From Diplosphaera chodatii (Eukaryota; Chlorophyta; Trebouxiophyceae; Prasiolales; Stichococcaceae): a DNA stretch of 64,000 bases. The notes below the pieces were generated by a model that was given only the letters and a program-made list of their open reading frames with translations, was not told the origin of the DNA and did no database searches. The position numbers and the translations under genes are program-made. The stretch's first letter is position 1, and each line of letters starts with the position of its first letter. The stretch covers positions 2,976,001 through 3,040,000 of the forward strand of contig JAALGY010000033.1 in NCBI GenBank assembly GCA_032358165.1, written 5' to 3'. Below, piece after piece: positions 33,888-45,453 of the stretch.

Positions 33888-35270
33888 TCAGCTGCAGCAG
33901 CTGGACGAGTGTGGCTGCGGCTGGGAGCTCCACGTCAGTGGCTCCGGCTGGCTCAGCTTTGCCCGTCCTGGCGCAAGCATGACACGCCTGTACAGATGTC
34001 TCGTTCCTGGCGTGCACTGGGCAGCGTGCGCGCAGCCAGTGAATGGGAGAAGCAGTCCATCATGGTTGTGTCCTGCAAAGTGCGGACCTGGCGGCTGGGC
34101 TGACTTCGCCTGTTTGCTGGAGTGGTACTTCAGCGCTGCCCTGGCCGTCTCGCTGAACGCCTGCTCGGGAACACATGCATGCCGAATGAGCCACAGGCTG
34201 ACAGGTGCTCGGCATGTCGCCACCGTCGTGCACTGCCCACCTGGTCGATGCCGGCGCCAGTCTTGGCTGATGTGCGGTAGTACGCTGCGCCCACAGCGGC
34301 AGCAAAGCCACGTGACCGCTCATCAGGCACCGCCCGGTCTGGCAAATCCTGTTTGTTGGCCGCAATCGACAGCGCTATGTCCCGTCCCACCTGCACAGTC
34401 AGGACGTTCAGGATGCTGCCTGTGCCTCAAGTAGTTCCTGCCGACCACGCTGCACGCATGCATGCGGCACGAGGACAAAAACAAAAACGCGTGCCTACCA
34501 TTTGCCGCAGCTCAGCTGTCCAGTTTCGTACCCGTCTGAAGCTGTCCGCATCTGTGACATCAAACACCAGCACCGCCGCATCTGCAGGTCACGTCCATCG
34601 GCTGACGGTGATGATTGGTAACCATTGCAACCGTGCAGTTGCAGCTTAGGATCACAGGTCAAGGCATCTTGACTCTGACTCGGGCGACGTGCACATCAGC
34701 TCGCACCAGCATTGCGGTAGTAGATTGGGCCTGCACACAACCAGGCACAGGCTTGCTTCATCAAGAAAGGATAGGGACGGATGTCGTACGTTCTATATGC
34801 AGACCCCTCGCCTAGCAGTGCAACTGCATCCTGGACCAAAAAGGCTTGCTGCAATGCTCCTGCCAGCAAGAGGCCAGCCTAGAAATGCAATCTTGGCGCC
34901 TCTGCCTCGTGCCGCAAGTGCCACGCACCCAGTGCATGGAAGCGCTCCTGGCCCGCGGTGTCCCATACTGCGACTTCCACAGTCTTCCCGTCAATGACCA
35001 GCTTCTTGGAGCAGAACGCGGCCGCCTGTGTGGGCGTCTGGCCGTCGTCAAACTGGTTGGCGGTCCACCGCGCCGAGATGCTAGTTTTCCCAACACGGCC
35101 TGCAAAAGCGGGATTGGCACGAGTATATAAGCATGGTCGTGTCTATACATGGTCGAACAACCCACCTGGCACAGCGTTCGGGCCCTCGCAGTTTGCAGCT
35201 AGCTAGAATCAGGTCATGCCATGCATGCTCTGGTACCTTCACCCAGCAGCACGACTTTCAACGACGTCAT
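33888..35270 (-). CDS. RAB21: RAB21-type small GTPase
   Basis: A small GTPase of endosomal traffic. ATG 35270 begins a 30-base coding exon MTSLKVVLLGEG, which splices to GRVGKTSISARWTANQF (P-loop), DDGQTPTQAAAFCSKKLVID (switch I and beta-2), VEVAVWDTAGQERFHALG (G3, 34950-35090). Then a 24-base microexon (34707-34730) supplies PIYYRNA, followed by AVLVFDVTDADSFRRVRNWT and AELRQM (34500-34580). Next come IALSIAANKQDLPD (G4) and YYRTSAKTGAGI (G5) at 34250-34390, and a helix FSETARAALK (about 34110-34160). The last exon ends PHSSSCCS, a prenylation-type double cysteine, at 33888. LKVVLLGEG, FHALGPIYYR and the NK-D/SAK order are those of RAB21. All nucleotide-binding motifs are intact. Confidence 0.88.
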
Positions 35271-35784
35271 TCCCTGTCGGTCATTGCACGAAGTGCATCT
35301 TGCGTGTTATAGCCACGGCGTTCGACATCGAGAAAATCAGTTATGTCTGACGCCCTGGACGCTGTACAACGGGGATGGCATGGGTTACGTACAGCTTATG
35401 TACAGCGCCTTGTGCAGCAGCGCAGGCATTGCTCATGAATGAGATACCAAAGAGTATGATCTGGTGCAGGCAGCTAACTACACACTCTGTGTGACAAGTC
35501 TGGTTATCTACCTGCATTGGCATGCGAGGGGCCAAGGTGCAGGACGGGGATGGCGGCAAGGCGGGTCAGGGCATCCCAGGTGTGTGCTGCTTGAACATAT
35601 GCTCAGACCCATCACCATCGCTCAAACGTCCTATCTAAAGACCAAACAATCGCTGACAAAGTCACTCACTGAACGACACACATGGGGGTGCTGGGATCGT
35701 TGCATGGGTTCTGCAGCCACATAGCCACATGTTTCACACTGAGACAACCACATTGGTGCATGATGGCAACTGAATGTGGGGTAT
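35271..35784. other. intergenic between RAB21 start and HSP90 stop
   Basis: About 510 bases holding the RAB21 promoter and the HSP90 3' UTR, both on the minus strand. Nothing else seen. Confidence 0.4.
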
Positions 35785-38700
35785 TTAGTCGACCTCCTCC
35801 ATGCGGCTGCCCTCATCTGCCCCCTCCTCCTCCAGTGGCGGCAGGTCCTCGTCGCCATCACCCTCGCCCTCCTCATCCTGTTGCGACAGATGCGCATGAT
35901 CATGTCAGCAACATGGCATGACCCACTTGCAGCAGCAATTTTGTGCACAGGGGCCATTGGCATTACTAGGTTGGCCACTTGCTGGCAGGAGCATTGCAGC
36001 AAGCCTTTTGGTCAAGCACCGATGGCTGACAGAGGGGAACTGAAACTGTATTTACCTCGTCCAGAGAGAGGCCGAGCTTGACCATCCGGTAGATGCGGTT
36101 GCCGAAGGTGTTGGGGTCATCAAGCGAGAAGCCGCTGGTCAGCATCGCAGTCTCGAAGAGCAGGAGCACCAGGTCCTTCACTGTCTTGTCACCCTTGTCT
36201 GCGTCTGACCGCTTCTTCAGCTCCTGTCGACAGCAGACAGCGGAGCCTTTATCAGCGTAAGAGGGTCAAGTGGACGGCCATTTACACACATACCAGCAGC
36301 TTAGCGGAGGCAGCTATGACGCTTCGCATTGCTGTGCAACATTTGACAGCCCAACAGCTATGCAGGCGAAAGGGGCCGTACCTCGATGATGGGATGCGTG
36401 GGGTTCAGCTCCATGGTCTTCTTTGATGCCATGTACGATGACATGGTGTTGTCCCGCAGAGCCTGCAGAGGTTCAGGGCAGTGGCGTCAGCAGGGGTGAA
36501 CCGACCTTTCAGCAGCAAAACACCACAGGCCACCGTGCCAATGACCATGCGCCTGTACGTCTAGATATGCACCGGTACCAGACGGTCACCTGTGCCTTCA
36601 TGATGCGCTCCATGTTGGCAGACCAGCCGTACTCGCCGGTCACCAGTACACACGGCGAGTCCACGATCCGGTCGCTGACCACCACCTTCTCGACCTGCAA
36701 GCCCACAGGGTCATGCATCAGATCCTGATGTTCGGCACAGCTTGCATGGGTTGTTGGGCAACTCACGCTGGAGATGTGAGCATCGTGCACACCCTGGACC
36801 AGCACACGAAGAAGCGGCAGAGCAGAGGCAGTGCAGAGGCACACCTTGTCGCCCAGGATGTCCTTGACTAACCGGCAGAGCGGCTCCAGGGCTGCCTTCT
36901 GCTCCTCCTTCTTCGCCTTCTCCTCCTCTGCAGGGCATCAGGGCTTCCATCAGCATGGGGCGTGACATGTTTTGACCTCACCTGCACTGTGCTATTTCTG
37001 CCTGCATGCATGTCAACCTGACGGCAGCAGCACACAGTCAGCACGGCAGCAGCGCCCCGCACCTGTCTCCTCCAGCTCCAGGCCCTCCTTGGTGATGGAC
37101 ACCAGCTTCTTGCCATCATACTCCTTCAGCTGCTGCACCGCGTACTGCAGCAGGCCAACAGACACAGTCAGCAATCAGCATCCTGGGGAGCTGCAGACAC
37201 AGCGGTGCCATTGATCAGATGTCAGCTGTGACAGGCGCATGTTGCCCAGCAGCAAAACCAGGCTCTGGAGGGCTTGAGGGTGGTATGCGCACCTCGTCAA
37301 TGGGGTCCACCATGAACAGGACCTCGAAGCCGCGCTTCCGCAGCTTCTCCAGGAAGGGAGACTGCTCGACGGCCTTGCGGGACTCGCCAGTGATGTAGTA
37401 GATGGACTGCTGGCCCTCCTTCATGCGGGTGACGTAGTCCTTCAGGCTGGTCTGCTCCTCACCGCTCTTGGTCGAGTGGTACCGCAGCAGATCTGCGGCA
37501 GGGCATGGCGGGCTTAGTTGTGGCGCTGGGAAGCGGCCTGGTGACTGCACCTTTGTGCTAATGAAACCCTGAACTACAGTCTGCACGGGATGCCTAGCCA
37601 CTGCAGCAGCTGAGACATCCAACTTTGTGAACCCACCTGCCAGCTTGCCGCGGTTTTGTGAGTCCTCGTGGATGCCAAGCTTCAGGTTCTTGCCAAATGA
37701 CTCGTAGAACTTGGCGTAGTCGTCCTTGTTCTCGGCAATCTCGTTGAACATCTCCAGGCACTTCTTCACCACGTTCTTCCTGATGACCTGTATGTTTGGC
37801 ATAAGCATGGCTGTCAGAGGTGGTGCAATCGTGCCAGTGCAGTACAACTCACTGTACATGTCGGCCTTGTGGCCTTCACAGGATAGGTAATGGCAACGCA
37901 GTGGTCCGACTGCACAATCAGCAATTGCAGTGGATGACAAGCACGTGCAGCTTCAAAGCACCTTGAGGATCTTGTTCTGCTGCAGCGTCTCACGTGAGAT
38001 GTTCAGCGGCAAGTCCTCACTGTCAACGATGCCCTGCAGCAGCATTGCACATCCGCCTCTTAATATAGAGTGACGCTCTGAAGCCATGGCAGCACATATG
38101 GCACCGACCAGCCCATTTTCACGGCTGTGGTCTCATAGTCAGAGAACACGCACCTTCACAAAGGACAGGTAGTCTGGGATGATCTCCTCGCAGTTGTCCA
38201 TGATGAACACCCGCCGCACATACAGCTTAATGTTGTTCAGCTTCTTCTTCTGATCGAACAGGTCAAAGGGTGCGCGCTTTGGCACGAACAGCACCGACTG
38301 CAGCAAGCAAATGCACAATGGTTAGCCAGCAGTAAGACATTTCTGGAGCAGGCAGCGCTGACTGTCATGTATGGCTGCTGGCACAGCCAACGACCAGGGC
38401 ACACATCTTGCGAGTTCAGCAGACCTTGAACTCCAGCTGACCCTCCACAGCAAAGTGCTTCAGCGCCAGCGCGTCCTCCCAGTCGTTGGTCAGGCTCTTG
38501 TAGAAGGCATTGTACTCTTCCTGCAAACAAACATATTCAAACGCTGATGCAATCTTCGTCCTGACACCCCAGGAACATCTCGCATCAGCCATCACTGGCA
38601 ACATATGCGAGACGGTGTCGCTGCTGCTGTGTGCAGCGGCAGACCACACCTGAGTGATCTCCTCCGGGTTGCGCATCCAGATGGGCTTCTGCTTGTTGAC

Positions 38701-40540
38701 CAGCGCCCACTCGTGCTCCGTCTCCTTCACCTTCTTGGTCTTCTTGGGCTTCTCCTTGTCCTCATCCTCGTCCTTCACCTGCAGTCAGTTGGCAGACGTG
38801 GTGAAAATCGGCAGGCGTCCAGGCAGTTGTAGCAGTGACATGGACCGCTGCGGCCGCGCTGCAAACGGCAGCCGCATGCATGCGATGTCTGCTGCATGCA
38901 TGCATGCAGCAGGCGAAGAGCCTGACGGCAGCTGAGCAGCTGCAACCAGCAGGATCTGTGGTATTGCAGTCACCTCCTCGACCTTGCCCTCCTCATCCTC
39001 CCCCTCGGGCTTGACCTCCTCGATCTCCTCCTCGTCGTCCGTCACCTCCTTCTCGGTGGTCTTCTCCGTCCACAGCGAGATGGGGTAGCTGATGAACTCC
39101 GAGTGGCGCTTGATCAGGTCCTGCAGCAGCAGAGTAAGTGTGTCAGGTGTGTGTATGAAATGCACCTGAAATGACCCAGCAAATCACCGCTGATCTGTGG
39201 TGACCATGCGCAGCAGCAGGTGCCATATACACTCCTGCTGTCTGCAGGCAACATTAAAGAGCCACCATCAAATAGCTGCAACACCTACCTTCAAGCGGCG
39301 CTCCTCCAGGTACTCCAGCTGGTCCTCCTTCAGGTGCAGCGTGATGCGGGTGCCGCGGCCGATGCTCTCGCCCTCGTCGCGCGTGATGGTGAACGAGCCA
39401 CCCGCCTGAGACTCCCACACGTACTGCAAGGCCGACAAGTCAACATCAGTCGATGGACTCTAGCTGCACCACAACATGCCAACCTGGCACTGTCATAAAT
39501 CGTGAAAGTAACTGTGATAAGCAGGCAAAGGTATGCCGTGTGCTAAGTGTTGCTGCAGCATCACAGCATGATGTGGCTCACCTGCTCGTCGTCATTGTGC
39601 TTCGTGGTCACCGAGACCTTGTCCGCCACCAGGTAGGCGGAGTAGAACCCGACGCCAAACTGGCCAATCATGGACACATCAGCGCCCGCCGACAGCGCCT
39701 CCATGAACGACTTTGTGCCAGAGCGCGCGATCGTGCCCAGGTTGTTGACCAGGTCCGCCTGCCAGCAGTTGAATGCTGATTCAGGTGCAATTTGTCATGT
39801 CACTCATGCTAGACCAGCATGTGGCTGTGGACCTTCACCTGAACACCCAGCTTGCCCCTGCCAGCCGATGCATTGCAGTGTATGATGCTTTGACGCTTGT
39901 GTCACACATGCAGTCAAGCTGCTATACTCGCTTGAAGCTCTGGCAGCATAATCTTTGCCACAATGAGCGAACATGCATGCCGGCAGAGGCCCCACCTTTG
40001 TCATGCCGATGCCGGAGTCGGCAATTGTCAGCGTGTTGCTGGCCTTGTCCGGGATGATGTGGATGTACAGCTCCGGGTTCGACTCCAGCAGAGACTTGTC
40101 TGTGAGCGCCTGGAAGCGGATCTTGTCAAGCGCATCGCTGGAGTTGGAGATCAGTTCCCGCAAGAAAATCTCCTTGTTGGAGTAGAAGGTGTTGATGATC
40201 AGGCTGAGCAGCTGCAGTGGCAGTCAGAGCATGCAGTCAGCGGGCGAAGTGTCTCGAAACGATACAGCAACAGAAGGTCAGTCGGCCAGTCGGAATTGAG
40301 TTCTTGGCCAGTATGCAACTGGAATGCCAAGTAAAGCATAGCTAACAATGCAGAAAGGCTGATCGTATCAGGCGTTGAAGGAAATCAATGCTTAAGGCGT
40401 GCAACACACATGCGTGGGCGGCTGATCGCAAACGCCGGAGCCCACACGAAGGCAGTAGCGCAAACACTGTCAAGTACCTGGTTGATCTCAGCCTGGAAGG
40501 CGAAGACCTCCTGCTTGGGGGCATCTCCGGCTTCCGCCAT
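35785..40540 (-). CDS. HSP90: cytosolic HSP90 molecular chaperone
   Basis: ATP-dependent cytosolic chaperone. The first exon is 40478-40540 ([20 protein letters not shown]). The ATPase domain follows: [32 protein letters not shown] (about 39998-40205), [17 protein letters not shown] with [20 protein letters not shown] (39585-39760), [20 protein letters not shown] (39345-39410). A charged linker comes next ([34 protein letters not shown]). The middle domain is [96 protein letters not shown]. The C-terminal domain includes [12 protein letters not shown] and [18 protein letters not shown]. The protein ends GSRMEEVD (stop 35785), the TPR-cochaperone tail of cytosolic forms. It is split into well over a dozen short exons. 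No signal or KDEL-type ending is present. The best supported gene in the window. Confidence 0.97.
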
Positions 40541-41144
40541 GGCGCGTTGCTGCTAGTTCAGGCTGCTGATGGCTTTGCACGCGTGCACGCAAAATTGCAG
40601 GCTGTTCTGCCGCACAAGTCGCAGTAAGCTTTGGTGGTGTGCAAGGCAATGCGTCGCACAGATACAATAAGTTTGATGCTTTCAAAACTGGCAGGCAAGC
40701 AAACAGGCACTTCTAGTGCGTTCTTCTCGGCCGACTCTCTGGATGGTTCTGTTTGCGCGGGATCTCACTGAGGTGTCGTCAGACCAGTCGTCACACACCC
40801 GTTCATTGCCTGTGCTGCTGGTCAGCATGTGGCGTTGGATATAGCATACGAACCGATGCCTGTAGACGAGTGTTATCAATAAGCCTATTGCATTGTGCCT
40901 CTGATGAAACGGGACAATGTCTGTAGACACCTGTCAGCTCCTTGCACATGCTTAGTTGCGGTATTTAGGAGCAATTTGCGCCGATGTGGATGTTGCCAGA
41001 ATTCGCAGTGCTCAACAAGCACTACAGCTGCTGGAATAAGCAGGCCTCCACCAGCATAAAGGCGAGCTAAGGGTATTCAATCATATGCGCCCACAAAATA
41101 CTTAAATCTGCTCAACCCCGACGGTCTCAAGCCAGCATGGCACA
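40541..41144. promoter_or_regulatory. HSP90 upstream region
   Basis: About 600 bases between the HSP90 start and the stop of the next minus-strand gene. A heat-inducible promoter would be expected. On the minus strand around 40715-40735 there are GAA/AGAAG words but no clean nGAAnnTTCnnGAAn array, so I do not call a heat-shock element. Confidence 0.35.
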
Positions 41145-42108
41145 CTACGACAGGCTGCTAGCAAAGCCTTGAGCAAAAATGCAGACAGCAAAGAAGGTGA
41201 GGACGGCCTGTGTGAAGGGCCAGATCTTGGGTCCAGGCCAGTCATAGGGGTCGTCCTCTGCATAGGAAGTGGCAAGTCTTGGGTGGACTGTGAAGCATGT
41301 CGTAGATACGCAGCAGTCCTTGAGGAGAATGCACAATGCACAACATGATCGCCCATCGGACACGACTCACTTGTGTCTGCAAAGCGCTTGCCAGATCTGA
41401 CAAGCAGTGCAAGGGTGACGCCGACGCCCAGGAGCAGGCCAGCCTGGGTGGCTATCCCGCCAGCTTGCGTGATACCAACCGCCTGCATGATCACGAAGCT
41501 GCTGCATCAGGACCAATGCTGTAGCTGTTCAGATGAGGCTAGTGGACTTACATCGCATGGAAACAGATTCAAATAACAAAGCAGGACTGACCGCTGCTAC
41601 GCCGCCGCATGCAATGGCCGTAGGAACAACTTCCGGTCGCCCAGGTTCCCCCGGCGCCACCGCCTGCCGTGCGAGGTACGTCTCTCCGGCGGTGACAGCA
41701 GCTGCAGTGGGGCCGGTCAGCGACGACAGTCAGCGCTCCTGGTCCCAAGCACTATGCAGCCATGCTGGGGTTCGCCACTGTGCGGACACCGACTGCATGC
41801 ATGTTAGCGACCGCACCAAAGAAGAGGCCTTGCTGCGTCACCGCAAGCAGCGCTGATGTCTCCAGCTCAGCCTGCACTGCCAGAACGTTTTGTCGCAACT
41901 GGAACCTGAAAGCGTTGCAGTTCAGTCACTGGGCACTGGTGGCGCATGGGCGGCTGCGGCCAGGCGATAGACATACCTTCACGGTGCATCGTCGGGATGG
42001 GGCACGTTGGCCTTGATGCCGCACAAAGGGAGCCAGGCTGCGCGATGGCTGGGCTGTCAGCAAATTGCGAGAATGCAAAGGTAGGTGGCAGGCCACTGTG
42101 CTCTGCAT
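41145..42108 (-). CDS. small plastid-targeted membrane protein, unknown function
   Basis: Not recognised. ATG 42108 starts a transit-peptide-like exon: MQSTVACHLPLHSRNLLTAQ, SRSLAPFVRHQGQRAPSRR, then VK and a GTATGT donor. The next exons read AELETSALLAVTQQGLFFGA (about 41805-41870), a Thr/Ala-rich stretch GPTAAAVTAGET and GEPGRPEVVPTAIACGGVAA (41600-41720), a membrane helix AVGITQAGGIATQAGLLLGV, GVTLALLVRSGKRFAD (about 41375-41490), then DDPYDWPGPKIWPFTQAVLT with a second helix FFAVCIFAQGFASSLS and stop at 41145. This gives two membrane helices and a short, Pro/Trp-rich turn. The mature protein is small. A thylakoid or envelope location is inferred only from the presequence and hydrophobicity. 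The middle exon borders are provisional. Confidence 0.55.
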
Positions 42109-42584
42109 TGTGTGCACAAATGTCACACGCCTGGATATTGCTTCAGGGACACACGGCTGTATGACGTGCTGGATAGCGTATCAACAACGAACAGAGGTAT
42201 GTTCGGGCTAGAGCAACGCGGAGTGCACCATGGCGCACGCCTGACGACGCCTACAAGCCAGTCTTGTACCGGCAGGGACTTATGTACGGGCGTGCTTGTG
42301 ATGGACTGATTCTGCCATGGCACTGCGTTGTCCGCTGCGCAATGTCGTGATTGTGTCTGCCATTTCATGCCTGATGACATGATTTGTACTGCAAGCTTTG
42401 TGCTGCAGAGCAACGCATATGCTGTGCTATTTCAACTTGACCGCCTGTAGCCTGATGTCCAAGCTGTTGTGGTACACTGTTTGAAGAGCCATGTTGACCA
42501 TGCCGCCGTTTCTGTGAGTCAATATGCGTTGAACGTGCTTCCCAGTGTCATATACTGCGCTGAGTCCGCGTCACATCGTCCATC
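42109..42584. promoter_or_regulatory. divergent promoter region, plastid membrane protein and dioxygenase
   Basis: About 475 bases between divergent ATGs. No recognisable motif, repeat or RNA gene. Confidence 0.4.
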
Positions 42585-44966
42585 ATGTTGAGGACGCTGC
42601 AGCGCATGTTGTCCCGGCGCCCCGCACAGTTACCATTGTCGACAGCCCGCTGCTTCTCACAGATACCGGTCATTGATGTGTCACCGCTCATCCAAGCCCA
42701 CAGCAGCCTGGAAGATAAGCAGCATGCGGCGGCCGCCCTGCACGAGGCCGCGCGGCGTGTTGGCTTCTTCTATGCGGCAAACACTGGTGTGCCGGCACAG
42801 CTCAGCCAGGACATCCTCAAGCAGGCTCGCCAATGGTTCGACCTGCCGGTGCGGTCTAGCTGCACCCGCCCAGTGCTACATTATCATACCCTTTGACGCT
42901 CGTGTTGGCGCTCCCGCATCAGCAGACCTTCTGGTGCTGGGCACGGAGCAGGAGGCGACGAAGCAGCAAATTGCTCTGTCGCCGCAACGGCACTTCAGAG
43001 GCTATCAAGGCCTGGGCGCAAACGTCACGCGGTATGACGGTGGCTTTGCCCGTGACCACCATGAGGGGATCGACTTCTACAAGGACGTCACGGTATGCGC
43101 CTTCACCATGCATTCTTTGCGGCGACTGCAGCTGACCGCAGCCGTTTGATGTTCCCGGTCCGTGGAACATGTTGCCAACTTTCAGACGCCAGTGCCTCAG
43201 CTTCACCCCGCTTTATTGACACTGCAGGTAGACCTGCAGCCCAGCAGCAGGATCCATGGGCCCAACCAGTGGCCCAGCCAGCTGCCCGAGTTTGAGGCCA
43301 CTGCCAGGGAGTATGTGCAGCGCATGCTGCGGCTGGGACATGCACTGATGCGTGGTAAGTGGACCAGCTGAAGCTGCAGTGCTCTTGCCGCTTAGCCGAA
43401 AGCAAGTCGATGTCATGAACATTCAAGCTTCACGACACTGCATGCTGCTAACATCAATGCACGTAAGACGTGCTGCGGTTTCACATCCAGGCATGGGAGT
43501 GGGTATGGGGGTGTCCCAGTTTCCTGGGGAGCCTGCTAACCCCGATGATTCGTACTGGTAAGGCTCCGCAGATGGTCCATGCTGCTCCAAGTTGTGCAGT
43601 GGTTTGTCATGGTTGGAGACCCCTCAGCTGTGTGGTTCACCAAAGCCGCCGTCAGCCCGGTCAAGTTGCGCAGGTGCATGCGGATTATCACATACCCGGC
43701 GCTTCCAGCAGGTGGGATGCAGTCGTGCGTCATGCACGGAGATGTGAGGGCACCGGACTTGACGGCAGATTTGCAGAGTGACTCAATACGATGGAAGGAC
43801 GATGCCGTTCATCTTGGCTGCAGAGGCAAAGAGCCAGATCAGGCGAGATGCGGAGATCGACCGCAGCGTACAGCTCTCATGTGGCGAACACACAGTGAGC
43901 ATTTTGCCCCCTGTCCACATGCATGTGCAATGTGCTGTGTCCAGGCGGCATGTCCTGTGCATGAACAGGCCTTGCTGCTGACCTGATGGGGTGGCACTTG
44001 CTGCAGGACTATGGGATGCTCACAATCGTCAACCAGCAGCCAGATATCACAGCATTGCAGGTGTGGTAGATTTGCCAGTGCTGTGTGCACCACAGCGTCG
44101 AAGAAATGTACCCAGCACTGTGTCCCTTTATGATTTGGGTGTCTGTTGACGTGCATCAGCCATGGTACAATCAATGCAGGTGAAGAACAGCAGCGGGCAG
44201 TGGATTGATGCAGAGCCTATTGAAGGCACTTTCGTTTGCAACATCGGTGGGTTCTGAGGCAACAGTTCAGCACAGTCCTAATTCATTCATCACTGCCGGG
44301 TGTGGCTATCGACATGGTTGAAATTTCGCAGCAACCCAAGATGACGCCGGTGCAGGCGACATGCTGAGAGTCATGTCTGCCGGGATGTACCAGCCCACGC
44401 CGCACCGTGTCATCAACACCAGCGGCGACAAGACGCGCACATCTGTGGCGTTCTTCTACGAGCCAGTGCGCCTGCGCTTATGGCTGTCATTCTGGAAGGA
44501 CTGCACCGTCAACAGCTCACACACTGCCAGACCTGTGGTGTGTGGAGGCCGTGTTGCAGGCTTGAAACATCGGTTGTATCACCCAGATCCAGTCTGACAT
44601 GTGCGCTGTCTGTGCACAGGCATTTGAGGCACTGGTGCAGCCAGCAGAGGCGCTTGTCTCGCCCTCAAGGTATGCTTGTCTGCTTGGCACTGATGGGTAC
44701 ACTACATCACTGCAACCCTCCTAGCAAGCCTTTCTGCACCTTTTGTTTATGTGCACAGTGGTGGCCAGGCACCTGTCAGATATGGCGGCCATCTGGAGAG
44801 CAAGGTGCGGTTGGTTGCCCAGCAGATGCGCATGCAATGGTTGTGCATCTGTGGCAACAGGAATCGCGCAGTGCTTGCATGCTTTATGGATGATCACCAA
44901 CAGAAGCTCAAGCTGAGGAGTGTTCTGTTGCACATCCTGCAGGTGTTCAGTAACTTCGAGTTGTAA
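42585..44966 (+). CDS. 2-oxoglutarate/Fe(II)-dependent dioxygenase, isopenicillin-N-synthase-like
   Basis: Oxidises a small organic substrate using 2-oxoglutarate and Fe(II); the substrate is unknown. ATG 42585 opens an arginine-rich, probably mitochondrial presequence, MLRTLQRMLSRRPAQLPLST, then the DIOX_N domain IPVIDVSPLIQAHSS, AAALHEAARRVGFFYAANTG (42660-42850). Following exons: RHFRGYQGLGANVTRYDGGF (42985-43045), FEATAREYVQRMLRLGHALM (43290-43352), PGEPANPDDSYW joined to CMRIITYPALPA (43525-43710), LSCGEHT joined across an intron to DYGMLTIVNQQPDITAL (43870-44059), SSGQWIDAEPIEGTFVCNIG, and QPTPHRVINTSGDKTRTSVA with FFYEP (44390-44465). Fe ligands H-x-D (HTD) and the second His (PHRVIN) and the 2OG-binding R-x-S (RTS) are present. 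Short 3' exons end FSNFEL at 44966. It resembles plant proteins of the At1g35190/At3g49630 group. Confidence 0.87.
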
Positions 44967-45453
44967 ATGCATATATATAGAGAGAGAGAGAGAGCCATGT
45001 GCATACTGTAGCAGCGTTCTGCTTCTGGCGACTCGGTGTTGGTGATTGTGACCAGCTTGGTAACCCCTGTAGTACTTGTATCCTACTGTTACAGGCAAGA
45101 AAGCATGTTGTATGTACCCTGAATAGATTGCACGGGCGGGCAAGCCAGATTATAGGTCACTAGCCCTAGGACAGAGAGGCCAGCATTGGCAAGAATCGCC
45201 CTGTATTTTGTGTCAGGAAAGCAAACAGTACGCGACAATCCAGAAGCGACGTGCGGCTGGGAGCCCAGAGGACAGAAGCAGCCATCACGACCAATGGCAT
45301 TTGAGCTCCATTGGAGCTCGCAAAGTGTGCAGCGGTATTCTGCGTTTGGACAGAGATGCGCATTCAGAGACAAACCGAGGCGAGGTTCTAGGGTGATGTA
45401 GCTGACGTCCCTTGGCAAGCTGCTGCGAGTGGCGGCAGACGGTCTGGACTGCT
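44967..45453. other. intergenic, convergent 3' ends with AT/AG microsatellite
   Basis: About 490 bases between convergent stops. A short (AT)n tract runs into (AG)8 at 44970-44994. Otherwise it looks like 3' UTR. Confidence 0.6.

Noticed and set aside
40700..40760. Heat-shock elements upstream of HSP90
   Set aside because: GAA and TTC words are present but not as alternating nGAAn/nTTCn units at five-base spacing.
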